Positions 1 to 10,520 of a DNA stretch of 64,000 nt are shown here, piece after piece. The stretch is from Verrucomicrobiota bacterium. GTDB taxonomy: Bacteria; Verrucomicrobiota; Verrucomicrobiia; Limisphaerales; UBA9464. The stretch is from contig CANIZL010000004.1 of assembly GCA_947471985.1 (NCBI GenBank), forward strand, positions 1 through 64,000, written 5' to 3'. The notes under the pieces were generated by a model. The model was given only the letters and a program-made list of their open reading frames with translations. It did not search any database and was not told where the DNA came from. The translations under genes were made by a program, and so were the position numbers. How positions within the stretch are numbered: the stretch's first letter is position 1; each line of letters opens with the position of its first letter.

Positions 1-580
1 ACCACTCGCAATGAACGATCCTTAGATAACCCATCTCTCCCTCAGCACAAGACCTTTGTCACACTTTTACCTCTCCACTCCCCACACACCACCCCTCCCC
101 AACCCCCAACCTCCCACCAAATCACCCAGTTTTACAGCCGTTTTCAAGAGAATTGTGCCCAAACCCTGCTTCCGGCTCCGCGATTGAAAAAGAAGTCCAG
201 TGGGGCGATTTTTTCCAAAAACCATCCCGCACCTTCTCTGCGGACCCTTCAAAGACTCCTTTGCGATGGTCTCAAAACCGTTCAAACGGGGCGAACGCGG
301 CGGTGAACCGTGGTTTTGGCCCCGAGAGAGTCGCCACAGGGGTGCCCCCATCGCATATCCCACCCGGGCGGACGCGATAACCTTGAGCCTGGCGCCGTCT
401 TTGTCGGGCCGATTGGGGGCCATCGACGATTGGACCGCTGGCATTCGCAGTGCAGCGCCAGATCCAATTTGTGCTGATCCGTCGTTCGGGAGATTGAATG
501 ATGAATTTTGCTCATGATTATCTGTCATTCTGCGCCGATTTGTTTTGGCAGTGCGGAATCATGGGTCTTCTTTGCCGTGA

Positions 581-928
<348 letters not shown>

Positions 929-958
929 GGCGCGGTTCAACGATTCCCTTTAAGTGAC

Positions 959-2365
959 ATGAGGAACCCAAAGGTTTGGATTCTGGGGGCGGCTCTCTTG
1001 GGCCTTTCGTGCTGTTCCGGGGTGGCCGCCGACGTCGGTTTGGAACGTCGGATTGCCGATTTGGAGGCATACATCCGCAACGAGACGGCCACCGGGCCGA
1101 TCCTATCCGAGGTTCCCGGACCGGGTCATAACGCTTGGATGATGATCAGTGCGGCACTGGTGTTGTTCATGACCCTCCCAGGTTTGGCTCTGTTTTACGG
1201 GGGGCTGGTTCGGCGCAAGAACGTCCTGTCCATTCTGGGGCAATGTCTGGGTCTGACCGGCTTGGTCATCGTTCTGTGGTGGGTTTGCGGGTACTCGCTG
1301 TCCTTTGCCGAGGGCGGGCCGTTTCTGGGGGGCTGGGGTTGGTCCTTTTTTAAGGGCGTGGGGTCCCGGCCGAACGATGTCTACGGGACGTGGGTGTCCC
1401 ACAACATCCACGCGATGTATCAGCTGATGTTTGCCATCATCACGCCGGGTTTGTTCATCGGTGCCGTGGCGGAACGGATGAAGTTCAAGGCGATCCTGGT
1501 TTTCAGCCTTTTTTGGATGTTTCTCGTCTACTTCCCGGCCGCTCACATGATCTGGGGCGCCGACGGATGGATGAATGGGCTGGTCAACGACCGGGCGGCG
1601 ATCAAGGCCATCGACTTTGCCGGTGGGATTGTGGTTCACATGACCTCGGGATGGTCCGCGTTGATTTTGTGCCTCTTGCTGGGACCCCGCCGGGGATACG
1701 GCCGGGAGCCCATCAGCCCCCACAGCATGGTCCTCTGTATGGTGGGCACCGGGATGCTCTGGTTCGGTTGGTACGGATTCAATGCGGGCAGCGCAGTGGC
1801 GGCCGACGTCGTCTCGTCCACCGCCTTTACTGCCACCACGCTGAGTGCCGGAATCGGCCTGTGCACGTGGGCGGTCCTGGAACAAGGCTTACGGGGGAAG
1901 TGCAGCATCCTGGGTATGTGTTCCGGCGCCGTCGGTGGTCTTGCCACCATCACCCCCGCCAGCGGGTTTGTGACGCCGAATGGGGCGGTGCTGATCGGCC
2001 TGCTTTCCGGTATCAGCACCTATTTTGCCTGCGCCAAATTGAAGGCGTGGTTCCGCTATGACGATTCGCTGGATACCTTCGGTGTCCATGCCGTGGGCGG
2101 AACGGTCGGCACCTTCATGGCAGGGATCCTGGCCACGGCCGAAGCCCATCCGGGTCTGGCGGCGGATCGGATCAAGTCGTTGGTCGGCCATGGATTGTGG
2201 CTGGAACAGGTCAAGGCCGGCGGGATCATCCTGGTTTGGTCCTGTTTGGTAACCGTGGCCTTGTACTATCTGACCAACGCCTTGGTGGGCTGTCGGGTGG
2301 ATGTCGAGACCGAAACGCAGGGCCTGGACCTCTCCGAGCACGGGGAAGGCGGCTACGAGCATTAA
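959..2365 (+). CDS. amtB: Ammonium transporter (Amt/MEP/Rh family) with signal peptide
   Basis: 468 aa; multiple TM helices; motifs ALVLFMTLPGLALFYGGLVRRKNVLS, DFAGGIVVHMTSG, FGVHAVGGTVGTF. Confidence 0.95.
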   Translation: MRNPKVWILGAALLGLSCCSGVAADVGLERRIADLEAYIRNETATGPILSEVPGPGHNAWMMISAALVLFMTLPGLALFYGGLVRRKNVLSILGQCLGLTGLVIVLWWVCGYSLSFAEGGPFLGGWGWSFFKGVGSRPNDVYGTWVSHNIHAMYQLMFAIITPGLFIGAVAERMKFKAILVFSLFWMFLVYFPAAHMIWGADGWMNGLVNDRAAIKAIDFAGGIVVHMTSGWSALILCLLLGPRRGYGREPISPHSMVLCMVGTGMLWFGWYGFNAGSAVAADVVSSTAFTATTLSAGIGLCTWAVLEQGLRGKCSILGMCSGAVGGLATITPASGFVTPNGAVLIGLLSGISTYFACAKLKAWFRYDDSLDTFGVHAVGGTVGTFMAGILATAEAHPGLAADRIKSLVGHGLWLEQVKAGGIILVWSCLVTVALYYLTNALVGCRVDVETETQGLDLSEHGEGGYEH

Positions 2366-2461
2366 GCTCCGATCGAACGCCGGTGGACGATGGAGAGCCG
2401 CTCGTTAGACGCGAGCGGGATTGCCATTGTCCACCGGGCGGCGGCGTAGTATCGATGCCCG

Positions 2462-2770
2462 ATGACGCCCGCCGATTCCTCCGAGCCGGACTTGTTTTCG
2501 CAGCCCATGGGTGACGAAAACGCCAACGGTTACGTCACCTGGCAGCAACAGCGGACGGGCGTGGTCAATCGGCTGGGGCAGTTGAGCGGATTGCCCCTGA
2601 ATCACTGGGTCGAACTCACCCTGCGCGACGGGGTCCGGCTGAAAGGGAAACTGCGGCTCCGCGAGGAGAAGCTGTTTGTTGAAGAGACGGATGCGCGCGG
2701 ACTCGAATTGGTCATCGACGGTTTTGAATTCCGCTCGACCGAGGTCGAGACCTGCCTGCGCTTGGATTGA
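2462..2770 (+). CDS. Small hypothetical protein, possible Sm-like fold
   Basis: 102 aa ORF after amt; ...WVELTLRDGVRLKGKLRLREEKLFVEETDARGLELVIDGFEF... resembles a short beta-barrel Sm-like pattern. Confidence 0.6.
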   Translation: MTPADSSEPDLFSQPMGDENANGYVTWQQQRTGVVNRLGQLSGLPLNHWVELTLRDGVRLKGKLRLREEKLFVEETDARGLELVIDGFEFRSTEVETCLRLD

Positions 2771-2882
2771 GGCGGCGCACCCCCGTTACCGTGCACGGAG
2801 GGAAGCCCATATTTCCAACCTCCTCCGTTTGGTACCGACGCCGACACCGCTGGACTCGCCGGTTGGAATACCAGCGGAACAG

Positions 2883-2908
2883 GTAGCGCTGAGTTTCCTA
2901 TCGGCGTG
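2883..2908 (+). repeat. REP-like hairpin, copy 1
   Basis: GTAGCGCTGAGTTTCCTATCGGCGTG; head-to-head with a degenerate inverted copy just upstream (CGCCGGTTGGAATACCAGCGGAAC). Confidence 0.65.
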
Positions 2909-2965
2909 TGAGGTTCCGGCTGCCCTAAATTTATTCAAAACACTTCCCTGCCGGGTACCGATGCG

Positions 2966-3000
2966 AAAAACCCGCACCGACGATTGCCGGTACGGGTTTT
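2966..3000. terminator. Bidirectional intrinsic terminator-like hairpin
   Basis: AAAACCCGCACCG-ACGATTGC-CGGTACGGGTTTT inverted repeat between converging genes. Confidence 0.75.
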
Positions 3001-3035
3001 AGTGTGATTAGAGCCGCCCCAGCGGGCGGGCTTCG

Positions 3036-4391
3036 TTAAACGATCCGCTTGCGCCATTCGCTGTTGCCGGGGACGGCAATCGCGTAACGGCCTTCGGAGT
3101 CCGGCAGGCTCTTCACCTTGGAATTGAAGGTGAGATGGTCGTAATCATCCGGCGTCAGGACGACCTTGGAGTTGAGCGCCTCATCCCAGGTGACTTCAGT
3201 ACCGGAATACGTCGCCATGCGGCCGAGAATGGCGGTCATGGTCGATTTGGCGCCATTGAAGGCCTCGTTGTAGGCGGTGTTGCTACGGATGGCCTCGAAG
3301 AGGTCGAAATGCTCCTGCTGATAAGGATCGACCTGCTTGTCGCTCCGGAAGCGCCACGCGTCGCCGCTCGACGGCTTGATCATGTGGCCGCTGATGTCGC
3401 ACTGACCCTTCGATCCCTGGGCGTATTCGCTCACGGAGCTCCAGGCGCCGCGGATGTGCCGGCACTGGCTGAACATCCAGGAACCGTCGGCAAACTGATA
3501 TTCGACGGCGTGGTGATCGAAAATCTCGCCGTACTGCTTCTCGGTGCGGACCTGGCGGCCGCCGAGACCCCGGGCGCGGACGGGATAGCCGTTTTTCACC
3601 CAGCAGCCCACGTCGAGATTGTGGATGTGCTGTTCGTTGATGTGATCACCGCAGAGCCAGTTGAAGTAGTACCAATTCTTCATCTGGTACTCGATCTCCG
3701 TGGGCTCGTGGCCGAGCATCTTGGCCACGGCTTCACGGGGATAATTCCACACACCACCGTCGTTCCAGTACACGCGCAGGGAGTGGATATCGCCGATCGC
3801 GCCGTCATGGAGGCGTTTGATGGTTTCGAGGTAACCGGCCTGGTGATGCCGTTGGAGACCGACGCCCACCTTGAGGTTCTTCTGCTTGGCGATTTCCGCC
3901 GCGGCGAGTACGCGCCGGATGCCGGCGGCGTCGGTGGCCACGGGCTTCTCCATGAAGATGTTCTTCCCCTGCCGGACGGCTTCTTCGAAGTGCAGCGGGC
4001 GGAATCCGGGCGGCGTGGCCAGGATGCACACGTCGGCCAGCGCTATGGCCTGCTTATAGCCGTCCAAGCCGACAAACTGACGTTCCGCGGGGACATCGAC
4101 TTTCGCGCCGTGCTGCTCCTTGAGGTTGTTCAGCGAGGAGTTCAGGCGGTCGGGGAAGGCATCCGCCACGGCCACCAGGCGGGTGCCGGGAACGTTCAGA
4201 GCTTGATTGGCGGCGCCGGAACCACGGCCACCGCAACCAATCAGCGCGATCTTCAGTTCGCTGCTGCCTTGGGCGAAGGCGACGCGGTCGATGGCCAACG
4301 TTCCAATGGCGGCAGCGCCGAGGAGAGTGCCGGACGAGGAGAGAAAGCCGCGGCGGGTAACGCCGTTGGCCGGAGGAATATTCTGGCTCAT
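3036..4391 (-). CDS. Gfo/Idh/MocA family oxidoreductase with Tat signal
   Basis: Start at MSQNIPPANGVTRRGFLSSSGTLLGAAAIG (twin-Arg); Rossmann LKIALIGCGGRGSGAANQAL; FMEKPVATD motif. Confidence 0.9.
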   Translation of the reverse strand: MSQNIPPANGVTRRGFLSSSGTLLGAAAIGTLAIDRVAFAQGSSELKIALIGCGGRGSGAANQALNVPGTRLVAVADAFPDRLNSSLNNLKEQHGAKVDVPAERQFVGLDGYKQAIALADVCILATPPGFRPLHFEEAVRQGKNIFMEKPVATDAAGIRRVLAAAEIAKQKNLKVGVGLQRHHQAGYLETIKRLHDGAIGDIHSLRVYWNDGGVWNYPREAVAKMLGHEPTEIEYQMKNWYYFNWLCGDHINEQHIHNLDVGCWVKNGYPVRARGLGGRQVRTEKQYGEIFDHHAVEYQFADGSWMFSQCRHIRGAWSSVSEYAQGSKGQCDISGHMIKPSSGDAWRFRSDKQVDPYQQEHFDLFEAIRSNTAYNEAFNGAKSTMTAILGRMATYSGTEVTWDEALNSKVVLTPDDYDHLTFNSKVKSLPDSEGRYAIAVPGNSEWRKRIV

Positions 4392-4554
4392 ATGCGGGAC
4401 ATTTTGCTTACGGCAAACCTCGACGAGCCCCAAGGCGCGTCGATTCAGCCATATTCGGTGGAAATGTCCGCTTAAGCTATCGGTCGCAGCGCTCGCGACC
4501 AAGGAAACTTCTCCGCCCACGGAATATTTCCCATGACGCCATCCGCCGCCCGGC

Positions 4555-5211
4555 TCACTGCGCGCCCCGAACCAACAAATGTTCCAAAGCGGCAAACAAC
4601 GCGGCCACGTCGGCGCACGGCAAAACGCCACCCGGAGTTACGAGACTGAATCCCGGACCATGAGCCGGCCCGTTGGCCACGCATGCGTCCGATCGGGCCG
4701 CCGCGAGCTGCGCGCGCGCCCGCTCCAACGTGTCCGCCGGGAGCCCGTCCACTTCATACTTCCAACCCACCAGAACACTGCGGGGATACCATTCCCGCAG
4801 CCCGGTGATCAGCTTGGGAGTCGGTTTCAATTCCACCCAAAGCGATCCACCGCGCGTGGAGAGTTTGCCGGCATGGACGGGCGTCTGGTGTCCATCGGCG
4901 TGGCGTTCAAAGACCGGGCCAAAGGAGAAATCACTAACGGCGGCAGCGTGAAAAATGGCCACCGGCTCGCTGGTGGCATGTTTCAAAAACAAAGTGGCCA
5001 GATCCGCCGTGGTGGAAAAGGGCTCCACGGTCACCGCCGATACCGGCGGGCCGGCCACAGCGCTTTCCCCGCGGAACAGCCGCACCCGGTGCCCTGCCGC
5101 CACCAAATGATTGGCCAGGGCCGTACCCAGGGTGCCGGTCGAAAAATTGGTGAGCCGCCGCACTCGATCCAGCGGCTCAAAAGTGGGCCCCGCGGTGACC
5201 AAGCAGTCCAT
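4555..5211 (-). CDS. coaB: Phosphopantothenoylcysteine synthetase-like (CoaB/DFP family), stand-alone
   Basis: MDCLVTAGPTFEPLDRVRRLTNFSTGTLGTALANHL; HAAAVSDF motif. Longer start at 5274 possible. Confidence 0.8.
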   Translation of the reverse strand: MDCLVTAGPTFEPLDRVRRLTNFSTGTLGTALANHLVAAGHRVRLFRGESAVAGPPVSAVTVEPFSTTADLATLFLKHATSEPVAIFHAAAVSDFSFGPVFERHADGHQTPVHAGKLSTRGGSLWVELKPTPKLITGLREWYPRSVLVGWKYEVDGLPADTLERARAQLAAARSDACVANGPAHGPGFSLVTPGGVLPCADVAALFAALEHLLVRGAQ

Positions 5212-5299
5212 GGGGGAAAGGGAGACCAATTCACCCCGTTGTGGAAGGGAGATCTGGGAAATTTTCGCCCCCATCCGCCCGCTTCCAGGCTTCGCAGGG

Positions 5300-6754
5300 C
5301 TAGCCCGACGCGGACAAATCCTTCAGGTCCGCCCGCACCGTTTCGTAGGTGGTGTGATACGCCAGCGCCGCGGCATCAGGTTGCCGGCCGTTTTGTTGGC
5401 AGTATTCCGTGTAGAGCCCAGGCCACCAATTCGCGTGCGTCGTCTGCCCCGACCGCTTCCAGGCGCCCCAATCCAGCAACACCTTGTTCCAGCAGCGATC
5501 ACCGTACGCCACGGCTTCCTGGGGACTGGACATGTCGCTGACATACCAATCCCGGCCCACCCGCGCGTGCAGGACTTCATCGGCCCAATCGTAGTCCTGG
5601 AAGGTCGCCGCGAGGGGGTTGGCCGATTGCAGGGCCACTTCCCATTCGTGGCGTTTGCCGGTTCGCGGCATCAATCCTTGTTCGATGAAATACAGAACCG
5701 CGTGACGTTCCTTCGGTGTGAGCTGGGAGTTGAGCCCGAGGGACCAGGTGAAGTTGACCCGGACATACCGCGACCAATCGATGCCCAGGCTGGCGAAACC
5801 GATTTCGCCCATCATGGCGTGACGGGCTTCATCCCAGAGCTGCCGCGTCATGTCGCGATAATAGCCCCAGGGTTTGCCGGTGGTTTCCACCAGGATGCTG
5901 GCCATCATTTCCGGGACATCGATTTCGCGCAGGCGCTTGTAAAACATCATCAGCACCTTGCCCTCCGCGGGCTGCGCCGGGTCGTAGAGAAACACCTCCG
6001 CGTTGACGCCCATGTTGTACGGATCCGCAAAACGCTCGTCCCGCTGCGGCACGCCGTCGTACCGGAAGGGTTGCACCGAACGGAGTCGCGCGGGCAAAGG
6101 CGCCTGGCCGGTACCGTCGAATCCCCCGAGTGCGGCCGCAGCCGCCGACAGCAAAGCCAGCGCGGGTTGGGCCGCGGCCCGATCGTCTGTCGAGACCAGG
6201 GCGCTGATGGCCGCCCGGCCGTAGGTGAGCATTTCCTCAATCTCGATGCGGGCGAATTTCAACACCCGGCGGGTCGTTTGCTCCGCCAGCAAATGGGCCG
6301 CCGCGTAATGCCGTTCCACCGTTGCGAGGAGCGCCGGCACCGCAAACTCGTACAGGCCCAGCAGCAGTTCGCTGGTGGTGGGCGCCGCGAGAATCTCGTC
6401 GAAGATCAACGCCAAGGCCGGCTGGGGCACCACGTCCAGGCCCAAGGGTGGTTCGCGCATTTCGCCGACCCGTGCCCGCAGGGCGGCGACGTGCTCGGCG
6501 CAATAATGGGCGTGCAGACTGAACGCCATCTTCAGTTCATAGACCGGCTCGGCCGTCAACCGGGCGAGGAAGATCTGATGCAACCGCTTCAAGGCATAGT
6601 GCGCCACCTTGAGCCGCCGCACGCTCTCCTCCACCGACAACCCCGGGGCCACGGCGTCGATCATCGTTCCCAAGCCCGCGAGCGGAGGCAGGCCACGATA
6701 GGTTTCATAACGGGCCGCCAGCTCCCGGGACCGCTCCAGTGTCGATTGGTTCAT
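5300..6754 (-). CDS. Uncharacterised ferritin-like (di-iron fold) protein
   Basis: Helical protein with AHYCAEHVAAL, IEIEEMLTYGRAAI and LWDEARHAMMGEIGFASLG (DEARH) motifs. Confidence 0.65.
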   Translation of the reverse strand: MNQSTLERSRELAARYETYRGLPPLAGLGTMIDAVAPGLSVEESVRRLKVAHYALKRLHQIFLARLTAEPVYELKMAFSLHAHYCAEHVAALRARVGEMREPPLGLDVVPQPALALIFDEILAAPTTSELLLGLYEFAVPALLATVERHYAAAHLLAEQTTRRVLKFARIEIEEMLTYGRAAISALVSTDDRAAAQPALALLSAAAAALGGFDGTGQAPLPARLRSVQPFRYDGVPQRDERFADPYNMGVNAEVFLYDPAQPAEGKVLMMFYKRLREIDVPEMMASILVETTGKPWGYYRDMTRQLWDEARHAMMGEIGFASLGIDWSRYVRVNFTWSLGLNSQLTPKERHAVLYFIEQGLMPRTGKRHEWEVALQSANPLAATFQDYDWADEVLHARVGRDWYVSDMSSPQEAVAYGDRCWNKVLLDWGAWKRSGQTTHANWWPGLYTEYCQQNGRQPDAAALAYHTTYETVRADLKDLSASG

Positions 6755-6826
6755 GCCCTGTTTCTTACCTTCCCGAAGCCGGTACGCCAAAAATCAGAGG
6801 CGGGCAATCCGGCTTGAAGTCCTGAA

Positions 6827-9229
6827 TTACTCCACGGGACGGGATCCGGACGTGACCGGTGCCACGCCATTCGTCGATTGAGCGAGGGAAGCCAAGCGGG
6901 CTACGCGGGCCTGAAGCAGGGGATTCCCGGGATACATCCGGGCCATCTCCCGCAGATCGGGCAGCGACGCGGCCGCGAGCGGGGCGGCGGACCGGGTGTC
7001 CCCGCGAGCGGCGAGGACTTCCGCCAGGCAACCGTCCAGACTCCGGGTACTGCGATGTTCCGCGCCGAAAACCACCCGGCAGATTTCCCGACTTTCCCGG
7101 AAGCACGCCTCGGCCTCGGCCCAGCGCCCGGAATCGAAATAAATGCTCCCTTGCACCCGCAGGCCGAAAAACAGATCGCGATGCTGCGCGGGCAACAGCG
7201 CGCGCTGAAGTTGCACCGCCCGTGCCGCCTCCCGGGCGGCGGGGACCAGATTGGTGCGGGCCCGCAGCACCATCGCGAGACGTGCATGGGCGTAGGCCGT
7301 GGGCGTGGAATTCGTGCCGAACAATTGCAAGCGCAACGCCAGGGCTTCCTGCGCCGCGGCCTCGGCTTCAGGCAGTTGGTTGGCCAGCATCAACTCCTCG
7401 GCCAGATTGCTCAAACCGGTCGCGAGATTGATCTTTCCGCCGGGCAGGGACCGATTGAGCGCGATGGCCTCGCGCTGCCAGTGCCGCGCTTCCTCGACGG
7501 TGGCGGGATCGTAGCCGAGGGCCGTCGCCAAATCCCCGTATGCGGCCACGAGAGTGCTTTCGGCGGGCGCACCCAAGCGCTGGCAGAGGGCCACGGACTC
7601 CCGCAGGCTGGCCACGGCCGCCAAATATTGACCCGCGCTCACCTGACTGGAGCCGAGATCCTCCAGATGACTGGCCAACTGCAGGTCATGCGCGGGCGAA
7701 ACCCGACGGAGCGCGCGTACGGCCCGCTGCAATTCCTCGATGCCCTCGGCGTATTTTCCCGCCCAGCCGAGCATCGCGCCCAGCGTGCCGCGGGTCGTGG
7801 CAGTCTGCCAGTGATCCGGTCCCAACTCCTGCGTGAACAAGGCCAACGCCGACCGCAGCAAGGGTTCCGCTTCGTCGTAGAGCGAAAGCTGGTAGTACGT
7901 GTTGCCCAGCGTGGTCTCAATTTCCGCCCGCACGCGCGGTTGATCCGCGAGTTCCCGCGCCGCCCGTTGGGCCGCCCGCTGGAGGAGTTGGACGACGCGG
8001 ACTTCGCGTCCGTCCTGGGAGGGATCGGCCGACGCGAGGATGTCCTGGAGAAATCCCTTCACCTGTTCGGCCGCCCGCCGTTGGGCATCCAGCCGCCGAT
8101 TCGAAACCAACGTTCCGACCACCACGGTGACGAGAAAGAGCACGCCCAGAGTGGCCAAAGCGGCCAGCGCCGGGCGCCGACGACACCACCGCCAGGTGCG
8201 TCCGGACCAGCCCAGTGGCCGGGCCAGGATGGGTTCGTCGCGCAGGAATCGCTCGAGTTCCTCGGCCAGCGCCAGAGCACTGGCGTAACGCCGTCCGGGT
8301 TCCTTGGCGAGGGCCTTGAGGGCGATGGTCTCCAGGTCCAGCGGCAGCGAGGGATTGAGCACGCGCAAGCTCACCGGATCATTACGTTCCAGCTGCTGCA
8401 AAACGCGGGTGGGGGATTCCGCCACGAAGGGCGCCCGCCCACTGAGCAGATGAAAGAGCAACGCCCCCAAGGCATAGATATCCACCGCGGTGGTGACATC
8501 CCGCGCCCGACCGAAGGCTTGCTCCGGCGCCATGTAGCCCGGCGTGCCCAAAACCTGGCCGGTCAGGGTCAGGTGATTCGGCGCATCCATCCGCCGGGCC
8601 AGTCCGAAATCGGTGACGTGCGGTTCATCCGCAGCATCCACCAACACGTTGGAGGGTTTGAGATCGCGATGGAGGATTCCCCGCTCATGAGCGTGTTGAA
8701 TCGCCCGGGCCACGGTGGCGACGAGCCGGGCCGATCGCGGCGCCGACAACGGACCGTCGCGGGTCAGCACCGCCAAATCCTGCCCGTGGATCAGTTCCAT
8801 GGCGTAGAACGGCTGCCCGTCGTGTTCGCCGAATCCGTGAATGGCCACGATATTCGGGTGCTGCAGCGAGGCGGCGGCGGCGGCCTCCGCCCGGAAACGG
8901 TCCGCCCCGGTGCCGTCGTTGATGGCACTGTCCCGCAGGATTTTTAGGGCAACATCACGACCGAGGCTCGCCTGCCGCGCCCGATAAACCACGCCCATGC
9001 CGCCCCGCGCCAGCTCCTCGAGTATTTCGTAGTCCGCGAAACGCTGGGCACCGGCGTCGGATCCGGGCAGACCCTCATCGATCCAAGGAGCAGGAGGTGG
9101 CTCCGCGCCAAACGCCGCGCGGGCCAGGCAACGCCGACACAGTCCATCGGGTCCGCGCGCCGTCGCGCCACAACGCGAACACGTTTTCGGCGGCGGCGGG
9201 GGCGCAGCGGAAGAGGCGTCAGCCGACAT
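6827..9229 (-). CDS. Serine/threonine protein kinase with N-terminal Cys-rich motif, TM segment and C-terminal TPR repeats
   Basis: CSRCGATARGPDGLCRRCLARAAF; ILHRDLKPSNVLVD, DFGLARRMD, GTPGYMAPEQ; TM ALAALATLGVLFLVTVVVG; TPR-like C-terminus. Confidence 0.93.
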   Translation of the reverse strand: MSADASSAAPPPPPKTCSRCGATARGPDGLCRRCLARAAFGAEPPPAPWIDEGLPGSDAGAQRFADYEILEELARGGMGVVYRARQASLGRDVALKILRDSAINDGTGADRFRAEAAAAASLQHPNIVAIHGFGEHDGQPFYAMELIHGQDLAVLTRDGPLSAPRSARLVATVARAIQHAHERGILHRDLKPSNVLVDAADEPHVTDFGLARRMDAPNHLTLTGQVLGTPGYMAPEQAFGRARDVTTAVDIYALGALLFHLLSGRAPFVAESPTRVLQQLERNDPVSLRVLNPSLPLDLETIALKALAKEPGRRYASALALAEELERFLRDEPILARPLGWSGRTWRWCRRRPALAALATLGVLFLVTVVVGTLVSNRRLDAQRRAAEQVKGFLQDILASADPSQDGREVRVVQLLQRAAQRAARELADQPRVRAEIETTLGNTYYQLSLYDEAEPLLRSALALFTQELGPDHWQTATTRGTLGAMLGWAGKYAEGIEELQRAVRALRRVSPAHDLQLASHLEDLGSSQVSAGQYLAAVASLRESVALCQRLGAPAESTLVAAYGDLATALGYDPATVEEARHWQREAIALNRSLPGGKINLATGLSNLAEELMLANQLPEAEAAAQEALALRLQLFGTNSTPTAYAHARLAMVLRARTNLVPAAREAARAVQLQRALLPAQHRDLFFGLRVQGSIYFDSGRWAEAEACFRESREICRVVFGAEHRSTRSLDGCLAEVLAARGDTRSAAPLAAASLPDLREMARMYPGNPLLQARVARLASLAQSTNGVAPVTSGSRPVE

Positions 9230-9263
9230 CAGACGTCACGGTAGCGGGAACTCGCCGGCGGCA

Positions 9264-10403
9264 TCAACGCCCGGCTTTCTCCCGGAGTTCGTTGGCCCGT
9301 TGCACCGCGTCGAGCTGCCAACCCCGGCCGTTGGTGGCGGTGACATTCCAGTCCGCCGCCTGGCTGTCGAAATCAAAAACCCAAAGGGCAGCGAGGGGAA
9401 CGCGATTCGTTGCCAGCGCCTGCAGGATCGCCGCGAACTGCGCCCGCGAGGCCGGCGTGTCGGCACCCGGCACCCCAAATTCTCCCACAAATATAGGCTT
9501 TCGAGCCACACGGGCCACTTCCATGGCGGCGGCCAGCCGGGGAAGATCACTCGCCGCATCGTAAGCCCGGACACTCAGGGAATTAACCGGGCCCGGATTA
9601 TCTTCCGCCAAAACACGGGCGAATTGCTCCGGGGTGTCCCGCTCCCAACTTCCCCGCTGCATCTGATGCCACGCGGAGTTTCGGGGAAAGGCATGGCCGG
9701 AAAGGATGAGACGATCCGCATCATGACGGCGGACTTCCTGCGCAAAGGCACGCACCGCCTCGCGCACCTGCGCATGGGTCACTTCGTCTTCTTTCGTCCG
9801 GCGATCCGGAGTGCCCAGCGAAGGAACCACCGGCGGGCGATGCTCCGCGGCATTGGGCAGATCGGCCGCCAGATTGTATTCGTTGCCAAACTCCCAAGCC
9901 CAAATCGCTGGAGATTGCGCGTAGCGCGTCACGACCTCGCGGGTGTACGTGCGCAGGAAGGCGTGGGTCAGGCTGTTCGTGTCCCCCCAGCGACGGCACG
10001 GTTCGCCCACGAGATCGGGAATGGTGCTCAGCTGCCAGAAAAGGGACGGGATCAAGCCTATCCCCTGGCGTTCGGCACAATGAACCAAACGATCGAATCG
10101 GGCGAAATACTCGACGCGATTGGTCTGATAGAGCCGCCAATCCGCCGGCCAATAGCCGCCCGCGGAAAAGCGAACGAAGGGAATTTTCCGCTGGGTGAGT
10201 TCCCGAAAGCCCGCTTCGTAATCGGTGCGATCCGACGGGCCCAGGGTGCGGACGAAGGCGTCGTAGTAGTTGACCCCCACGCCGGTGTACGGCCCGCCGT
10301 TGCGTCGCAATTCACCCGCGTCATTCACGGACAATCCGCGCGGCCCCGCAGCGCACAAACACCCGCAACCAATCACCCAAGCCCAGGCCCACGTGAATCT
10401 CAT
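9264..10403 (-). CDS. Secreted cellulase/mannanase-like glycoside hydrolase (clan GH-A, GH5-like)
   Basis: Signal peptide MRFTWAWAWVIGCGCLCAAG; AIWAWEFGNEYNLAAD acid/base motif and IFVGEFGV nucleophile motif. Confidence 0.8.
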   Translation of the reverse strand: MRFTWAWAWVIGCGCLCAAGPRGLSVNDAGELRRNGGPYTGVGVNYYDAFVRTLGPSDRTDYEAGFRELTQRKIPFVRFSAGGYWPADWRLYQTNRVEYFARFDRLVHCAERQGIGLIPSLFWQLSTIPDLVGEPCRRWGDTNSLTHAFLRTYTREVVTRYAQSPAIWAWEFGNEYNLAADLPNAAEHRPPVVPSLGTPDRRTKEDEVTHAQVREAVRAFAQEVRRHDADRLILSGHAFPRNSAWHQMQRGSWERDTPEQFARVLAEDNPGPVNSLSVRAYDAASDLPRLAAAMEVARVARKPIFVGEFGVPGADTPASRAQFAAILQALATNRVPLAALWVFDFDSQAADWNVTATNGRGWQLDAVQRANELREKAGR

Positions 10404-10520
10404 GGGGCAGCATCGACACTCCGTCCGGCGAGGCAAACCGCATCGGGGCGGGCCAGCCTGCCGCATTCTGCCTTCATCCGGCGGTTTCGGTTCGCCGCAA
10501 CCGTGTTAGGGTCGGAGTGC

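Noticed and set aside
9300-10520. N-terminal ~400-aa extension of the UbiD ORF
   Set aside because: Antisense to the GH5-like gene; UbiD family begins at MAFGSFRDWL (10521).
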